A DNA stretch of 64,000 nucleotides from Syngnathus acus (taxonomy: Eukaryota; Chordata; Actinopteri; Syngnathiformes; Syngnathidae): assembly GCF_901709675.1 (NCBI RefSeq), contig NC_051092.1, forward strand, positions 13,390,491 through 13,454,490, read 5' to 3'. The notes under the pieces were generated by a model that saw nothing but the letters and a program-made list of their open reading frames with translations, did no database searches and was not told the origin of the DNA. Both the position numbers and the translations under genes were made by a program. Shown here one piece after another: positions 1 to 12,820 of the stretch (positions are counted from its first letter, which is position 1; every line of letters starts with the position of its first letter).

Positions 1-3000
1 AATTTGCATTCAAAGTTTTTCGCGCAACCAAAAACGCCACTGACTTTGAAAAAAGGAGGAAGGACATATAAAATGCAAATATATACAAATATATGCTAAC
101 AAGATGCGCTTGAGCTTTGTATGGCAGCACACATAATATAGACGATTCGAGTCTTGACACATTTTGGGTACGGTTGTGTGTTGAAGTTTGAGCAAAGGGC
201 TGATTGGATGCTCTCAACTTGGACTTTTTACAGTACCATATTCTTATATATCTTTTTCCTTCCATAGCTCAATAAAAATATTTGCCAAGTTAAAAGTCAT
301 TTAGGCAATGAATCCTGGCAGAAAAATCTGATACGACTGAGCAGAAGGCCAGTGAAGTCTAATTTGTCCTTAAACAGATCAAAATCACAAAATGGCTCTA
401 GCTGGGGAAATAAATTAAACTAATTGGTCCAGGAGACAAAAGTAACCTTTCCCGTGATTAGCGCTCAAGCGCCTCATGTATGAACATCAGACATCAGACG
501 TAATGTGTAGACAAAGATTTGCCAGCGGCTAAGGTTGTTTCTCCGCATTAGTTGCTTTGTAAACTTTGCTGAACCCTCATAGCATTTTGACCACTTGGTA
601 AAAACCAGATTAGCAAGCTGAGTGGCCACACTCACATTTACTGTACCAAGTAGCAGCTTTTGCTTATTTGGAGATATTGGACTAATACAGAGCATGTCAA
701 AACAAACCAAAAATCAAACACAAAGGGGCCATTTACTGTAGATGGCGAACCGAAGGAAATCAAATTAGCTTTGGCTCTTCACTGATTGAACCATTTCAGT
801 TCACTCGTGTTTTTGTAAACGGTCTGGTGTGGCGTCTGTCTGAGAAAAGGCGACATCAAAGCTGTCTTTTAACATTCACGGAGATTCAATACGCTATGTA
901 CCTGTACGCCATCTAGAGTGTAAAGCAAATTATGCACATGAATAGCAAACAAGCTCAGTTGAATTAAAAAAATGTTTATTCATTAAGTGCGTACTCATAG
1001 CTTTGCAGATGAGTCACTTGTGTACAATACAAACATTTCAACCCTCTGTGAATTTATTTTCTATCATTGTAATTATTGGATTGAACAGCTTTATTTGTGA
1101 TTAATAATTTTCCAAGTAACCGCTGGTGCTCGCTTGCAAATCACACCATATATATTTTTTTTTTTTTTTAGGAGCATCCCTGACTATAACTCTGAATCAT
1201 CTGGAAGGTTTGGGTTGCTCCCGGCGTTTGAGACTCATCAGTCAGTGAGTGGCCATTTGATTAGTGAGAGTTGGATGGACAGTTTTGGTCCCGAAGAAAC
1301 CGATGCATCTTGACAAACTTAATTTACTTGTTTGCGTGTGCTTGGCTTGATTGGTTGCTGGCTATTATCTGCTTCCAAGATGAGGACATTTAAAAGACAA
1401 TTGCTAAATTCTCCACCAGAATTAATTGAAGTCGCTTGTCTGGCACCTGATGATTCAGCACAAGTATGAAAAACAATCTCGTGTGTTTAATGCTGGAAAG
1501 CCGATTAATTATTGCCGTACACAAACACGCAATTCACTCCCACATACATACGTCACACATGACGTGAGTGTTCGTGCCCATTCAACATTATGTGACATTT
1601 ATGATCCTGTTTGACTAATTGATCCGAAAATAGTGATTTGGCGTTTATCTTAACACCCAATTTGCATTTCTATTTGAGTCACCACCGATTCATGCGCCAA
1701 CATGTGTTGCAGTATAAGTGTGTACACTTTATGCTTCTGAGAAACGTGGACGGTCTGCTTATTAGGGGAATGGCAATTGATTCACATGATACTGACAGTT
1801 GAGTTTTGGCAGCAATAATTACAGGCTCATGAAATATACTATTGTGAAGCTGGATATTCAGATTTGTATTCCAAAAAAGCAATAATCTTCTGTAAAATGT
1901 TCTAGTGTTTAAAAAGCGTTTTACAGTTAGTCATTTTAATCCAAGCGTGTTTTTCTAACTCGATTGTTTGACACTGAACAAGGAGAGAATTGCCAGATTT
2001 TAGTGGTTGTCCTCCAGTGCAGGAATCTAAATGTCATGTATGTTTACGGTCACGTAAGGCAACGTGTGCCTGCTGAAGACACGGAGACAAAAGGAAGAAA
2101 AAAAACAAAACAGAAATGGAACTGTTGATGGCCTGTTAGGGCTGCAGAAGAATTGTTTTGTCTTGAAAGTGAAATAATGTCCTTCAGGTTTCGCAATAAT
2201 ACAATTGTGACTATGACAAATTGGAGAAGGTGTTGAATGAGCATTGTCAAGACTAATTGCTTGCGCTGTCAGGAAATGTAATAAGGCCAGAACCAATATG
2301 GATTATTTGTTTGTTTGGTTGTTTCTTTGTTTAGCCAATTTTGATATTTGACTTAATTAAATTAAACTGATTAATTGTCTCAATAATTCTTAAAATGAAT
2401 AAAATAATGCCCAACACTGTAGCAAGGACCAGAAATTTGCTGAAATTAACTTCATGTTATTGAGGAATAAATGTATGACCTATTGGATTTTTCTTTTGTT
2501 TTTTTAAGGATTGATTTTTTTGACCTTTGCCAAGGTCCATGTGCAAGCATTGTTTCTGATGCAGAGTGAGCCCTGAAATTAGTTCTGCTTGTCATCCAGG
2601 GAGGCTGCTTAGCAACCAGCTAGTATGCAACTCATATAGGTTTGGTAGTAATGCAGTGAAACTCCTAAATCTAAAAATCAAAAATAGCAACAAGGTCCAA
2701 CTTTGAATCCCCTTTTGAGTGATTTACTGTCTTGCATTCATGACTTGATCAGTAAGCAAAGTCACTGTACTCCCAGAGCTGTTAATTTGGGTTAGGGTTG
2801 TTTTGGAATTTGATCCACTAATTTCAAATTTAGTAATTTATCATTAAAGCCTACCAAATTAGATTGTGGGTGAAATCTACCAAGGCGAGCATGTGTTGGA
2901 ATCACAGAATAACGAGTTGGGTCAGCTTTGTTGCTGTGCAAAGCGTTCAGGAATGATTGTTTATTTTTCTTTTGGTGTTGGCGAGATCCCTGCTATGCTC

Positions 3001-5491
3001 TGATGTCATTTTATTTTCTTGCTCAGAGGGCATCTTTCATCTCCTGCCTGCGTGTGTCCGTCAGCATTGCTTTACGTCCCATTTTTACTGTTTCAATCAT
3101 GTCAGTTGAGTTGATAACTGGAGGTGACAAGTACCTCAATTTACCATAACATAATATTATGCCAACCATTAATCTAATCCAAACAATCATTATTATATGA
3201 AATGTCTGTCCTAAAATTGGGATCTCAAATAATCACTCTTGAGAATATTTGTAATTACAATAGAAGATATTTGACGAGGGAGCTAATTCTCTTTGTGTTA
3301 TTATTACACTGATGGGCTAATTCTGTGTTGACTGCTCTCAGAGGAGCAAACAGTTTTAATCTTTTTTTCATCCCACTACAATAATCTGTTGATGGTAAAC
3401 GGGGGATTAGTTCTGTGTACACAACTGCACAGATTGATCGATTCTGTTTTATTGATCACCGTTTTCAGGGATGAAGGGGTGGACAGGCTTGTCAACGACT
3501 ACTATTTAATGACGTTTAGGTGGCTGTTCTCGTATTTTCGTGGGCTCAGAACCACTTACAGCTACAAAGTGAAAATGGGATGAATGGAAGTAGTCTGTCA
3601 CCTTAACTTATTAAAATGTTCAGTATGTGCAGCTTCCCTTAGAGACAAACAGCAAAGGGGGAAAAAGCCAGCCTTGACTTTGGAAGGAAAAATAAACAAA
3701 TTCAACCCACGTTTTGGCGTAACCATTTGGGTTGAGACTATTGACATTTTTTAAAATCAATCAGGGTGAAGCAACAAAATAAATAGATTAGCATTGAAAG
3801 TGTCGGCTACAAATTTCAATATCAAATCATTGTCGCGTGTTTGTCGGTTACTCGCTGTGTCTAGTTGTGTAGTAGTTAAGTTTACAGAGAATAATTATTA
3901 GTAAGAGGATGGAACGAGATGATTTGGACAATCCTAAAGTTGAACAATGGCTCTGAAAGATTACTTGATAATTAAAATATTGATGAATTTGATAACCGGT
4001 TAGTTGTCAATTCATCGTTTAAAGCTAACTGCGGTGCTATTATGGCATGTTTATTTTGAAGGCCTGTCATGCTTCCCTTGAGGCAGAGCATATAATTAAA
4101 TTGACTTTCGTGCTGTTTAAACTGTGGATTATTTAATGAGGCGCATAATTTCACATGATCAATTTTATATTCACTGCAAGTGTGGTCATCATCCTGGAAG
4201 GGGGGCATCGCTCCATCTGTTTCCTCCTCAAGCTTCCTTTTTCCTTTTCTGGATGTGTCTACTTTCGACCATGGGATGTTGTCAAATGTACTTTATCTGG
4301 GAACTGTGGGCTTGTAATGCTGAATTTAATATGGATGTTTTGTTAGCGCTTTTACGATTCGTGTACTGGTTACTGTGAAGCCCTTTTGTGATTAAGGGCT
4401 ATTAAAATAAGATTTATTATTTAATACATAATGCCTCAGTGCTGCCCAGCGCACCAGGAGGCTCACTGTTGCCTACGGTTGTGAAAACAAGCTTGCATTG
4501 TAAAAAATCCTTTGCTGTCTTTTTTTTTTTTTAATCCTCATTTGAGTTTAAAAATATACATTTTAAGTCTGAACACACCTTAGAGCTACTGTAGGTAGTC
4601 GGACTATTTTATTCTTTTCCCTTTTATAGTGGAGCGCCCTCAAATTAAGTCATAAACATTTTCAGTAACTTAACATGTGCAAGTTGTGCTGCCATTATTG
4701 ACTGAATCTTTTATATTTGTCATCAACCAAGTCTATGTAGTTTTATAATCAATATTTTGGAGTGCTGTTTTCCCTTATAAAAAAAAAGGACATTCCAATT
4801 TTTTTCTTAGGAGTGGAGGATGAAACAGATTAGTGGCATTTTCATTTGTTTCAATTGGGAGATGTAATTTGAGATGAGTACTGTAAGTTTAATGGTTATA
4901 GTAGGAATTAATGATGCAATATCTCATGGCATCACCGTATATATAATATTGGTTGATTCCGGTTGAGTGAAACTTTGGTACACTCAGAGCTAATATCAGG
5001 TCATAAATCTATCTTGCATTTTTTTTCCAATCCAACATTGCACTTTGTCGCAATCTATGTAAACCCCTTCAACGTATACAAGATGTATTTTCCACTTTTT
5101 TTTACTTGTCTTTGAAGAACCTCAATCAATATGAACGTTATACATCTCCAGGTGACTGAATACTAATCTAATCATTTTAGTACGTGAAGTATTCCATGTG
5201 TATATCGAGAGTAATACCAGTAGGGTCATCAGTGGCTCTCAAGAGACCTTCTCATCGTAGCTACGTTTATTGTAATCATGACAGGTATTTCCTCACCATG
5301 AGATGTTGATTGGACCATAGGCAGTTGCTAGGCAACTGCATCAGCACTATATCGGCAAGTCAAGTAGCAGTGTGAAGGGAGACCTATTTGAGCATATGGA
5401 AGAATGTGTACTTTGCTAAAAAATGCGGGGAAGCGTCACATTTAGCACTCAATCAAAACTTTAATGGGTTCTTGGCCATGAAGCTTCTGGA

Positions 5492-5508
5492 GGGGGGGGG
5501 GGGGGGGA
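5492..5508. repeat. Poly-G tract (G17)
   Basis: An uninterrupted run of 17 G on the + strand. Such runs can fold as G-quadruplexes and are prone to length error in assembly. Confidence 0.9.
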
Positions 5509-5837
5509 TTTGTCACGGCAATAGTCGTATATATTGCTACCGTTTGGAACAGGCTGGCTCATGCCGCACCACATAACCAAGTAAATGAATCTTCACGCTA
5601 TAAAGGCTTTAGTGTTTGGTACAAATGGGGAGGTTCTCCACTATTACGATCCATTTTGCTCAATGGACTGTTTTGTTTTTGTGTTTATGGCCAGATAAGG
5701 CAAGACATTGTGGTGAATTTTTGTCATGACCGCAATGAACTGCAGGAAATTAGGTTATTGCGAAAGGTGTAAGTATTTTGTTAAAAAGTTGTGAATAGGA
5801 AATAGATTTTGGTGAGTTATTGGCAATCATTACAGGG

Positions 5838-5910
5838 TGTATACCCCGCTTCTCACCCACTCATTTAAAAGAAGGCTCCAACTGACCCGTGACAGGATAA
5901 GTGGCATAAA
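5838..5910. repeat. Possible dispersed-repeat tail fragment
   Basis: The stretch ending in gacaggataagtggcataaa resembles the tail of a widespread fish repeat that often precedes GGAT microsatellites. A similar phrase occurs near 46480. Assignment is from memory of the motif only. Confidence 0.3.
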
Positions 5911-6773
5911 ATTTATTTTTGCTACCTTTTGGCTCGTATGATTTTGTCATTCATAGAGCTTCTCCTCATGCACCTCCACTCTCATTGATCGCTGAATTTG
6001 TATGTCAGGTATAGCGACAGCACTCTGAGCACACTGACAAACAGGGCTCTCTCAATTTCCATGTTCTGAGCACACCCACACCAATTTTTTTTTTATCTTG
6101 AGCTGCTCATTATAAAAAGCTAAATGTTTCATTTTCTGTATTTTTCAAACATTAAAGTTTTGCAGTAATTATTCCAGTCATTAAATTCTGAGCAGACATA
6201 GAGCATATGTGCTTTATGGAGGTTATCATTATTGCGTCAATGATGACGCCTCTTGTTTTGACGATTGCTTGCTTCGTCCTCAGGCAATGGTCATTAGCGC
6301 TAATCATTTGGCCTTCTGCAATTTGCCCATGCCAGTTCCCATTTGTATTCATTAATGAATGTACAAGATGTTTTTGAAGCCTCTGTACAGTATGCGCAAA
6401 AACTTGTGTTAGGGTGATTAATGTCTTTCTTCCCCATTCGAAATGAGGTGGAGCGGATTCATTTTTATTCTTTTACAAGTTGAAGGCTGCCCCATTTTGG
6501 GACTAATACCAACCGTCACTCACAGCCTGTACTTTCACATGACCTCTCTGCAGACCCAAAAGTCAAGTCATTTGAGTCCACTCTGAGATGAGACGATATC
6601 AGATATCTGCTTTTATCTGCTAGTCTGATGTTATGGCATTTCTGCTTTATCCTTTACAATTCATCAAGGGCTTTTATAGGAATCGCCTGACGTTCAGCAA
6701 GATTTCAAAAAAATAAAATAACAAAAAATTTAATTCAAGATTATCTTGTATTTTCTTTCCAGACATTTGGATC

Positions 6774-6902
6774 ATGGCTTCTAAAACTCACCCTCCTCTG
6801 ATGAAGAAGCACAGTCAGACCGACTTGATAAGCCGCCTGAAAAGCCGAAAGATTCTTGGAGTTGGCGGCGAAGACGATGATGGGGAAGTTCACCGATCAA
6901 AG
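6774..6902 (+). CDS. tp53i11: tp53i11 coding exon 1
   Basis: Encodes residues 1-43 in phase 0. The acceptor AG is at 6761-6762, so 11 nt of 5' UTR (6763-6773) precede the ATG. The donor is gtcaga. Confidence 0.93.
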
Positions 6903-9900
6903 GTCAGATAAAATTCCAATCTTTGGGATTCAGCAAAAAGCCAAATTGTGGCTGGTGTCAAAAATGTGATGCATTTTATTATCTATGCATAGCCGTTATC
7001 TAAACGGCTATTTTTCGAGCTATGTCTGTGCGTCTCTTTCCAAGCCACACCAATCTACTAATTGGTTCATTACTGTGCATTCCGAGAAGGCTTCACGAGT
7101 GCATGCGCATATAGACAGCGATGCAGATCCAAAATCTTCGCTTCCAAAAACAAAAAAAGACCAAATTAGCCTAGAAAGAATAATTAGAGATTCCATTTTG
7201 AGATTAATGTAGATTGATGAAAATGAAAATACAGTAAGGAGCATCGGCAACATTACGAGGCCCAATCAACCCCTTTACACATAGCTTAACGTTGGACACA
7301 GAAAGTTAATTTGACAAAGGCAAGCTCTATTAATGCTTAACAATCCATGCTTATTAACGTGAGTCTTGTGGTCGCTGGGATGGAGCGTAATGAAATCCCA
7401 TATTAGTCACGCTTGAGCCAGTGCGTACGCTTTTAGGGATGTAATTTATGTTAATTCCCATTTTAAATCAGACATTCACCCTGGGTTGTAATTTTAATCG
7501 TGGTTCATTTGGCAGGTAATCAAGAAAAAACGAGGCTGGGAAGTTTGTTCCATGTGCCAAGGCTGGCTAAAGAAAGAAAACAACTATGTGTCTGAATTCA
7601 CGTGGCTTTGTAAACAAAGGAGGGAAGTGCTTCTCGTGTGCCTCACTCGCTTGCCTCTTCCTGCCAAGATAGGAAGATGACTGCTATTACTAATGGAAGC
7701 ATTCTATTCATGCTATGCCTTTTGACATATTTCTTCACTGCCACTTTCTTAATACAATGGCCGCTCTTTGAATGCTCTGACAGCTTCAGATAAGACTTTC
7801 ACAAACGCCTACGACTTCATAAATTGTCAAAATCCGGAGCGACCTTGAACAGATTGTTTCACCTGCACACTTCGTCATGCTGCCTGTGATGAAGAGTGAG
7901 AAAAAAACAAAACAAGCGAGAGCAGCTGTGATTAAGCATCTCAACACAAATGCCACTGTGGTTCTTCATTTCCTGTTTCTCCCTTCGGCGCTATTCCCTC
8001 AAGTCAATCCTTTGTCAGCGGTTGATGCTCAGTTCGCTTTGGGGATTATTCAAGTCACACATGTCAAAGAAAGCCCCCCGGAACCTCAAGAAAGCAGATT
8101 CACCAACTTGTGTGATCACAGCTTGCACAGATGTTTATGATATTGTATGGTCTGTGTGCAACAGAAAAACGCCCATCGCATGATATGATCCGAGATTGTT
8201 TTGTTGCTAGTATGCCAGTGCTTCTCAATTATTTTATATTATTCCTCTGTGACAAGTACGAATAGTATCTTTTGTTATGCGTAGCATGTTACCCTCATTA
8301 ACATGAAGGAATACAAAACTGAAAGAAATTAATTTCAGAAAACTTTGTTTTTTTGTCAGTTTTTTCTCATCAGTGTTAAATATTTAAAACACACACACCT
8401 AATACTACCTGTGCACACTGACAATGAGTGCCACTGCCATCTACTGTAGTGGGTATGCAATTACTCTTAATTCTAGTATAGCAGGAAAAACTATTCAAGG
8501 ACTGTGTTATTTTCATGTATTGGGTTATTGGTTTATCTTTGTTGCTACATTGATTATGTTGGTAACTGAAAGGATACTACAATAGCTTTTATATTACGTC
8601 ATCCATCACTATCCCCCCAAAAAATGGAATATGATTCAGCCCTACTTTCCAGAAACTCTCACTGTGGATATAATGGCAAGGTGGTGTTGTTACTCATATA
8701 CAAATTCTGCTTACCTGCTTTTTTGCCTGAAAGACCATGTTTTCTTTCGTTTGATCAGTTAGATTTCTGCTGTTTGGGCTTTTCCCGAGCAAAAATGTCT
8801 TTGTAATTGGTAGCAATTTTCTGGTAAGCACACCTACCTGGAAAATGATTCATCTTTCTGCCTTGCTGCTTTTCTTGCACCAGTGCAATTTTTTTGGATA
8901 GACTGCTGCTCTGACCACAGCACGGGAAAAAATTGAAGTGAGAAGAAACCATTGTTGTTGGAATACGGTTGGGTTGCTTTGTGCCTTGTAAAGGACATAA
9001 CCTTTTATTGTTGTTGCCAAGCAATGTACAGTAGACCACTGCGTTTTTGTTTTAAGTTCCCTCATATCAGTGGAAAATCAAAATCATTTTTGTGTGTTAA
9101 AAAACATTTTTTATGAGCAGGTTTAGTGGAATACTCCATTCCTCGTGACTCCAAAGGGATTTGAATCTGTCATATTTTCTCTAGTGTGAGCCGTTTCCCT
9201 GAATATAAATTAAACATTGTTTGGTCCCGAGTGCTGCCTCGATTAAGTTAATTTGCAGCAAACAATTTGTCTCCCGGGATTTACTCGGCTGGTGCTAACT
9301 CATCCGGAATTTACATGATGATGATGTTATGACACTTAATCGTCGGGCTCTGATTAAGGCGCTGAAGACATTTACTGTTGCTAATTAACATTGTAAGAGC
9401 ACTTTCTGTCTCAGCCTGACTCTCATGTTGTCTTCTTGTTTTGTAAAAGTGTTTATTAACCGCATCTTATTAATAGCCATGAGCAACACCTCCAAAGGTG
9501 GCATTTTCTTCCTGGTTATTTGCGATTTGTTTTATATGAAGATATCAGTCTTTCACACATACTGCAATTACAAATTGTCTGTTGTAATAAGTCACGTCTT
9601 CCTTTTTGTGTCTTGATTTATAGATCAGTCAAATGTTGGGAAATGAGATGAAGTTTGCAGTTCGAGAGCCAATCGGGCTGAGGTGAGATTTCATCTCCTG
9701 GGTTGGTGAAGTTCAAGTTGTGTCAACTTGGTTAAAACAAATGAGGGGCTTTTGTATTGTGTTTTCTTTTAGGATGTGGCTGCTAACCTCAGCGGTGGGT
9801 TTCACTGTGATCGCCATCATGGTAAGTGCTGCGGAAATTTCTATGTGCCACTGAATCGTCAGTTTGTCAGTTGTGTGTGCATGAGGCATCTTGAGGAACA

Positions 9901-12820
9901 GTTCTGTCTTTGTCTGATTTTTATTTTTGCTCCCATGTTCAATATCAGCACTGTTCATGGCTTTTAGCTAACAAACGGGACTTATGCGGCATACTGGCTG
10001 TATTTTGAGGGCTCCCTTTCGCAATATTTAGGGCGGGGGTGGGTGACACTGTTGCTGTGTTGAAATAATGAAATTTGTGTCACGTTTTTTTTTTTTTTTT
10101 TTACACACAGGCCGTGATGTGTCCCAACCATCTCTACGAGGTTGTTTTTGAGGAGGAACTAGCCACAACCAGCCTCTCCGTTCGCCTCTATGGAGGAGCA
10201 CTACTCAGTGAGTCTCAAGATTTAAAAAAATGATAAAAGCACACAGCTTTCCAGCTCAGCGATCTACAAATCTACTTTTAAATGGGGATGTGATGTCAAC
10301 ACTGCACCGGATTTCTTCAGGGGTTATAACAGCTCCATCCGAGCATTCATAATGGTGGAGGCTTTCTATTTTTTTCGTTCTAATTTCATTCATTGTGTCT
10401 TGAGTTTATTATTGGGTGGTCATGAAAAGGTTCCAGGAATTGTTCAAGAACAGCTTCTGCATCCTCATACATGACTCTTTCTGGCTGGACGTTTTATGTG
10501 CTGTGGAGTGACACCTCAAGCGATTCGTTTGCGTGTTCACCAATGAAATTAGTGTAAATGTTAAAGTTTGAAGAAACATCAGTCTGTAACCTCTACTAAT
10601 GAACGGCTAATGAACATATTTGCATTTTTGGCTAAACTGTAGCTTTGTACTCTAGAAATGATGGTTCATAATCACCAGCAAGCTCTTTTTCCTTTATCCA
10701 CATTAACAATTTTCTACCTTCTTTATACTTTGAGCTTACTGTTTTAACAGTCACTTAATTAGCCACATTGGCTACCTTTATTGCCTCTGTTCATAAAAAT
10801 ACAGATTGTAGATTTAACTAAACTACACAGCCAAGATCCTGTTCTCATTTTTGGTTACTTCTTGTAATAGTAGTAGTAAGGTGATTTGGCCCCCGAATAA
10901 TGCAAAGATAAAGAAAGAAAAAACAAAGATACCTATATGTAATGGGTGACGCACAAAGCTAATTTCTACAAGGCACGAGAAAACGGAAAGACTGAGATTT
11001 CAGTATGGATGCCATAAAATGAACGTCCTCAAAGCCTGCTTGTACTTTCAATCGGATGCTTGTTTTTTTCATTTGAATCAAAGCATTGCGATGAACAGAG
11101 TACAAGCCATGTTGTGTAGGGTAATAATGGCTTTTCTGTTTTGCTGCTGCTTCCTTTACAAAAAAATATTCTTGGCAATGCATAACGTTTACTGTAATAG
11201 CTGTAGTTTGAGTAAAAGGCATTCAGGCACGTCGGTGAGTCAGACACTGTGATTACATGTTTAGTTCTGGCTTATTGACAGCTTGATCCATAGAAAAGAA
11301 GACTGACCAGGCTGGCCTCAATGAAAAAGGTTAGCGAGGGAACACTTGAAAAATTCACATCATAAAGCCTTGTCCTTTACTTGACATTTTCTGATTTTCA
11401 CTTAATAAGGCCTTTAAAAAAAGATCCAAACACAATGAAACAACTCAGTTTCATTTTTCCTGTTTTATTCCAGCCTCCATAATCCCTCGTGTGACGCTAA
11501 ACAGGTTGGCTAGCATGAGATGTGACTGAACCAGCTAACATGGACAATAGACAATCTTTTTTTTTTTTTTCTTTGTTGAATGTCATCAGGCCTTTGGGGA
11601 TTATCAAAGGGGAGGGGGCGGTGGTGATGTCTTCCTCGATAAGACGCATGAAAGGGGTTGAAGTACGGGGTCTCGTCAGCCAAAGCAACCACTATCTGGC
11701 AGCAAGACGATTCAGTCCATCAGCCCTCCCGTCTTTAAGCCCACCCCTGCTCGTTTCCACAGCATGTCAGTCTGTGCTGCATGGGAGTGACATTCAGGAA
11801 AATTAACGAAGAATGGCAGGGAAGAACATCAAATGGAACGCATGCTTTTATCAAAATCAATAAGTAAATCAATAATAATAAATAAGAATAATAATTAACT
11901 GAATCAATGCAGCCATTATATCATCAGACATCATGTGGTCACATTGTTACGGTTAACGATTAGGTTTTATTAAACGCTGCAATAAAATGTGTGTGGATTT
12001 TTTTTTTTTTTTCTAATGTCCCTTGATTGTATGATTTTTCCCTCCTGTCTTTGCAGGCTTGGCCCTCATCCTGTGGAATGGCCTCTACACAGCAGAAAAG
12101 ATCATCATCCAGTGGACTCTGCTGAGTGAAGCTTGCTACTTTGCAGTGCAGTTTCTTGGTATTGACCGCCCATCTCCCCTGGCAACATTTTCTTGAGCAG
12201 TTTGGCAACATTTTCTTGAGCAGTTTCTTCTCGTCGTCTGTGTTCAAATGAAGCGTAAATAATTAAAATCTCAAGTTCAGCACGGCCGTATTCACATTAG
12301 TTTGCCTAAACCGCCCTCTAGTGTTCAATGTATGGAGTTACAACCCTCACCTTCAACTGCAGTATTCTTAAATTCAGTTAAGGTTGTTTAATAGTGAATT
12401 CCAGATTTTCTGTAAAGAATAAAGCTTTAAAAGATATTTAATATTTACAGCTGCAGTGACAGGCTTAAATGGAAAGGGAAACTCATACATTCAAATGCGC
12501 TCTCGATAAACTCAGTCAATAATTAGAATTTTTTTTTTTTCTCATTGTTAATCAATGATCAATGACGTGCACATTCTTCCGAGTTGGGTAATACATTTTA
12601 CACAGGACTTTTTATACACTAACAAATGTTTGAAGATCCACAACAACAGTGCCTATTAATAACCACGTGATGCTTTGTGGTTTCAGTGACATCCATCACC
12701 TTGATAGAGATCGGCATGCTGCCCAACGCTGCCATACTGCTGCTTCTCAGCAGAGTCCTCTTTCTGGTGATCACCATGGCCTACTACTACCAAGTGGGCC
12801 GCAAGCCAAAGAAGATCTGA
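6774..12820 (+). CDS. tp53i11: Tumor protein p53-inducible protein 11, six coding exons
   Basis: Joining 6774-6902, 9624-9682, 9773-9821, 10111-10207, 12057-12158 and 12687-12820 gives 570 nt, or 189 residues plus TGA, the length of human TP53I11. All junctions use GT-AG and the frame holds throughout. The first 43 residues (starting [15 protein letters not shown], with the acidic patch [13 protein letters not shown]) are close to the human N terminus. Hydrophobic segments near residues 65-80, 104-121, 130-150 and 158-180 suggest a four-pass membrane protein, and the tail ends QVGRKPKKI. In mammals the gene is p53-inducible and linked to apoptosis and cell adhesion, but its biochemistry is poorly known. 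The ATG was chosen because it matches the family start and lies 11 nt after a splice acceptor. No frameshift or premature stop is seen. The next gene downstream is cd82, beyond the tRNA array. Confidence 0.95.
6903..9623 (+). other. tp53i11: tp53i11 intron between coding exons 1 and 2
   Basis: 2.7 kb of AT-rich intron. No exon-like frame, structured RNA or full transposon was recognised. Confidence 0.8.
9624..9682 (+). CDS. tp53i11: tp53i11 coding exon 2
   Basis: Encodes [19 protein letters not shown] and the first two bases of an Arg codon. Acceptor TAG at 9621-9623, donor gtgaga. Confidence 0.92.
9773..9821 (+). CDS. tp53i11: tp53i11 coding exon 3
   Basis: Completes the split Arg codon and encodes the first hydrophobic segment [16 protein letters not shown]. 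Donor gtaagt. The intron before it is only 90 bp. Confidence 0.92.
10111..10207 (+). CDS. tp53i11: tp53i11 coding exon 4
   Basis: Encodes residues 80-111 and the first base of codon 112. It begins [13 protein letters not shown] and ends in [10 protein letters not shown], matching the family's RLYGGALLS segment. The acceptor follows a long T-tract. Confidence 0.92.
10208..12056 (+). other. tp53i11: tp53i11 intron between coding exons 4 and 5
   Basis: 1.85 kb intron with only AT-rich runs and short homopolymers. Its acceptor follows a T-rich tract at 12000-12056. Confidence 0.8.
12057..12158 (+). CDS. tp53i11: tp53i11 coding exon 5
   Basis: Encodes residues 112-145 ([14 protein letters not shown], then [15 protein letters not shown]) with one base over. 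Donor gtattg. The human exon has the same WNALYTAEK block. Confidence 0.92.
12159..12686 (+). other. tp53i11: tp53i11 last intron, with a short tandem duplication
   Basis: 528 bp intron. A 23-bp block starting ggcaacattttcttgagcag is repeated directly at 12181-12203 and 12204-12226. Confidence 0.8.
12687..12820 (+). CDS. tp53i11: tp53i11 coding exon 6 (terminal)
   Basis: Encodes the last hydrophobic segment and the tail [12 protein letters not shown], then TGA at 12818-12820. It corresponds to the human ending YYYQVGRRPKKV. Confidence 0.93.

Larger units (their letters stand above)
1..6762. other. AT-rich non-coding DNA upstream of tp53i11 coding exon 1
   Basis: No open frame here looks like a conserved exon. 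It is probably a 5' intron or flank of tp53i11, because the first coding exon begins with a splice acceptor and so at least one non-coding exon lies upstream. It holds homopolymer runs, including G17 at 5492-5508, and a short repeat-like stretch near 5838-5910. Confidence 0.5.

Noticed and set aside
1172-1243. Possible tp53i11 5' UTR exon (T-tract plus AG, then gtgagt)
   Set aside because: Only weak splice-like signals and no coding or conservation evidence. Long T-tracts ending in AG are common by chance here.
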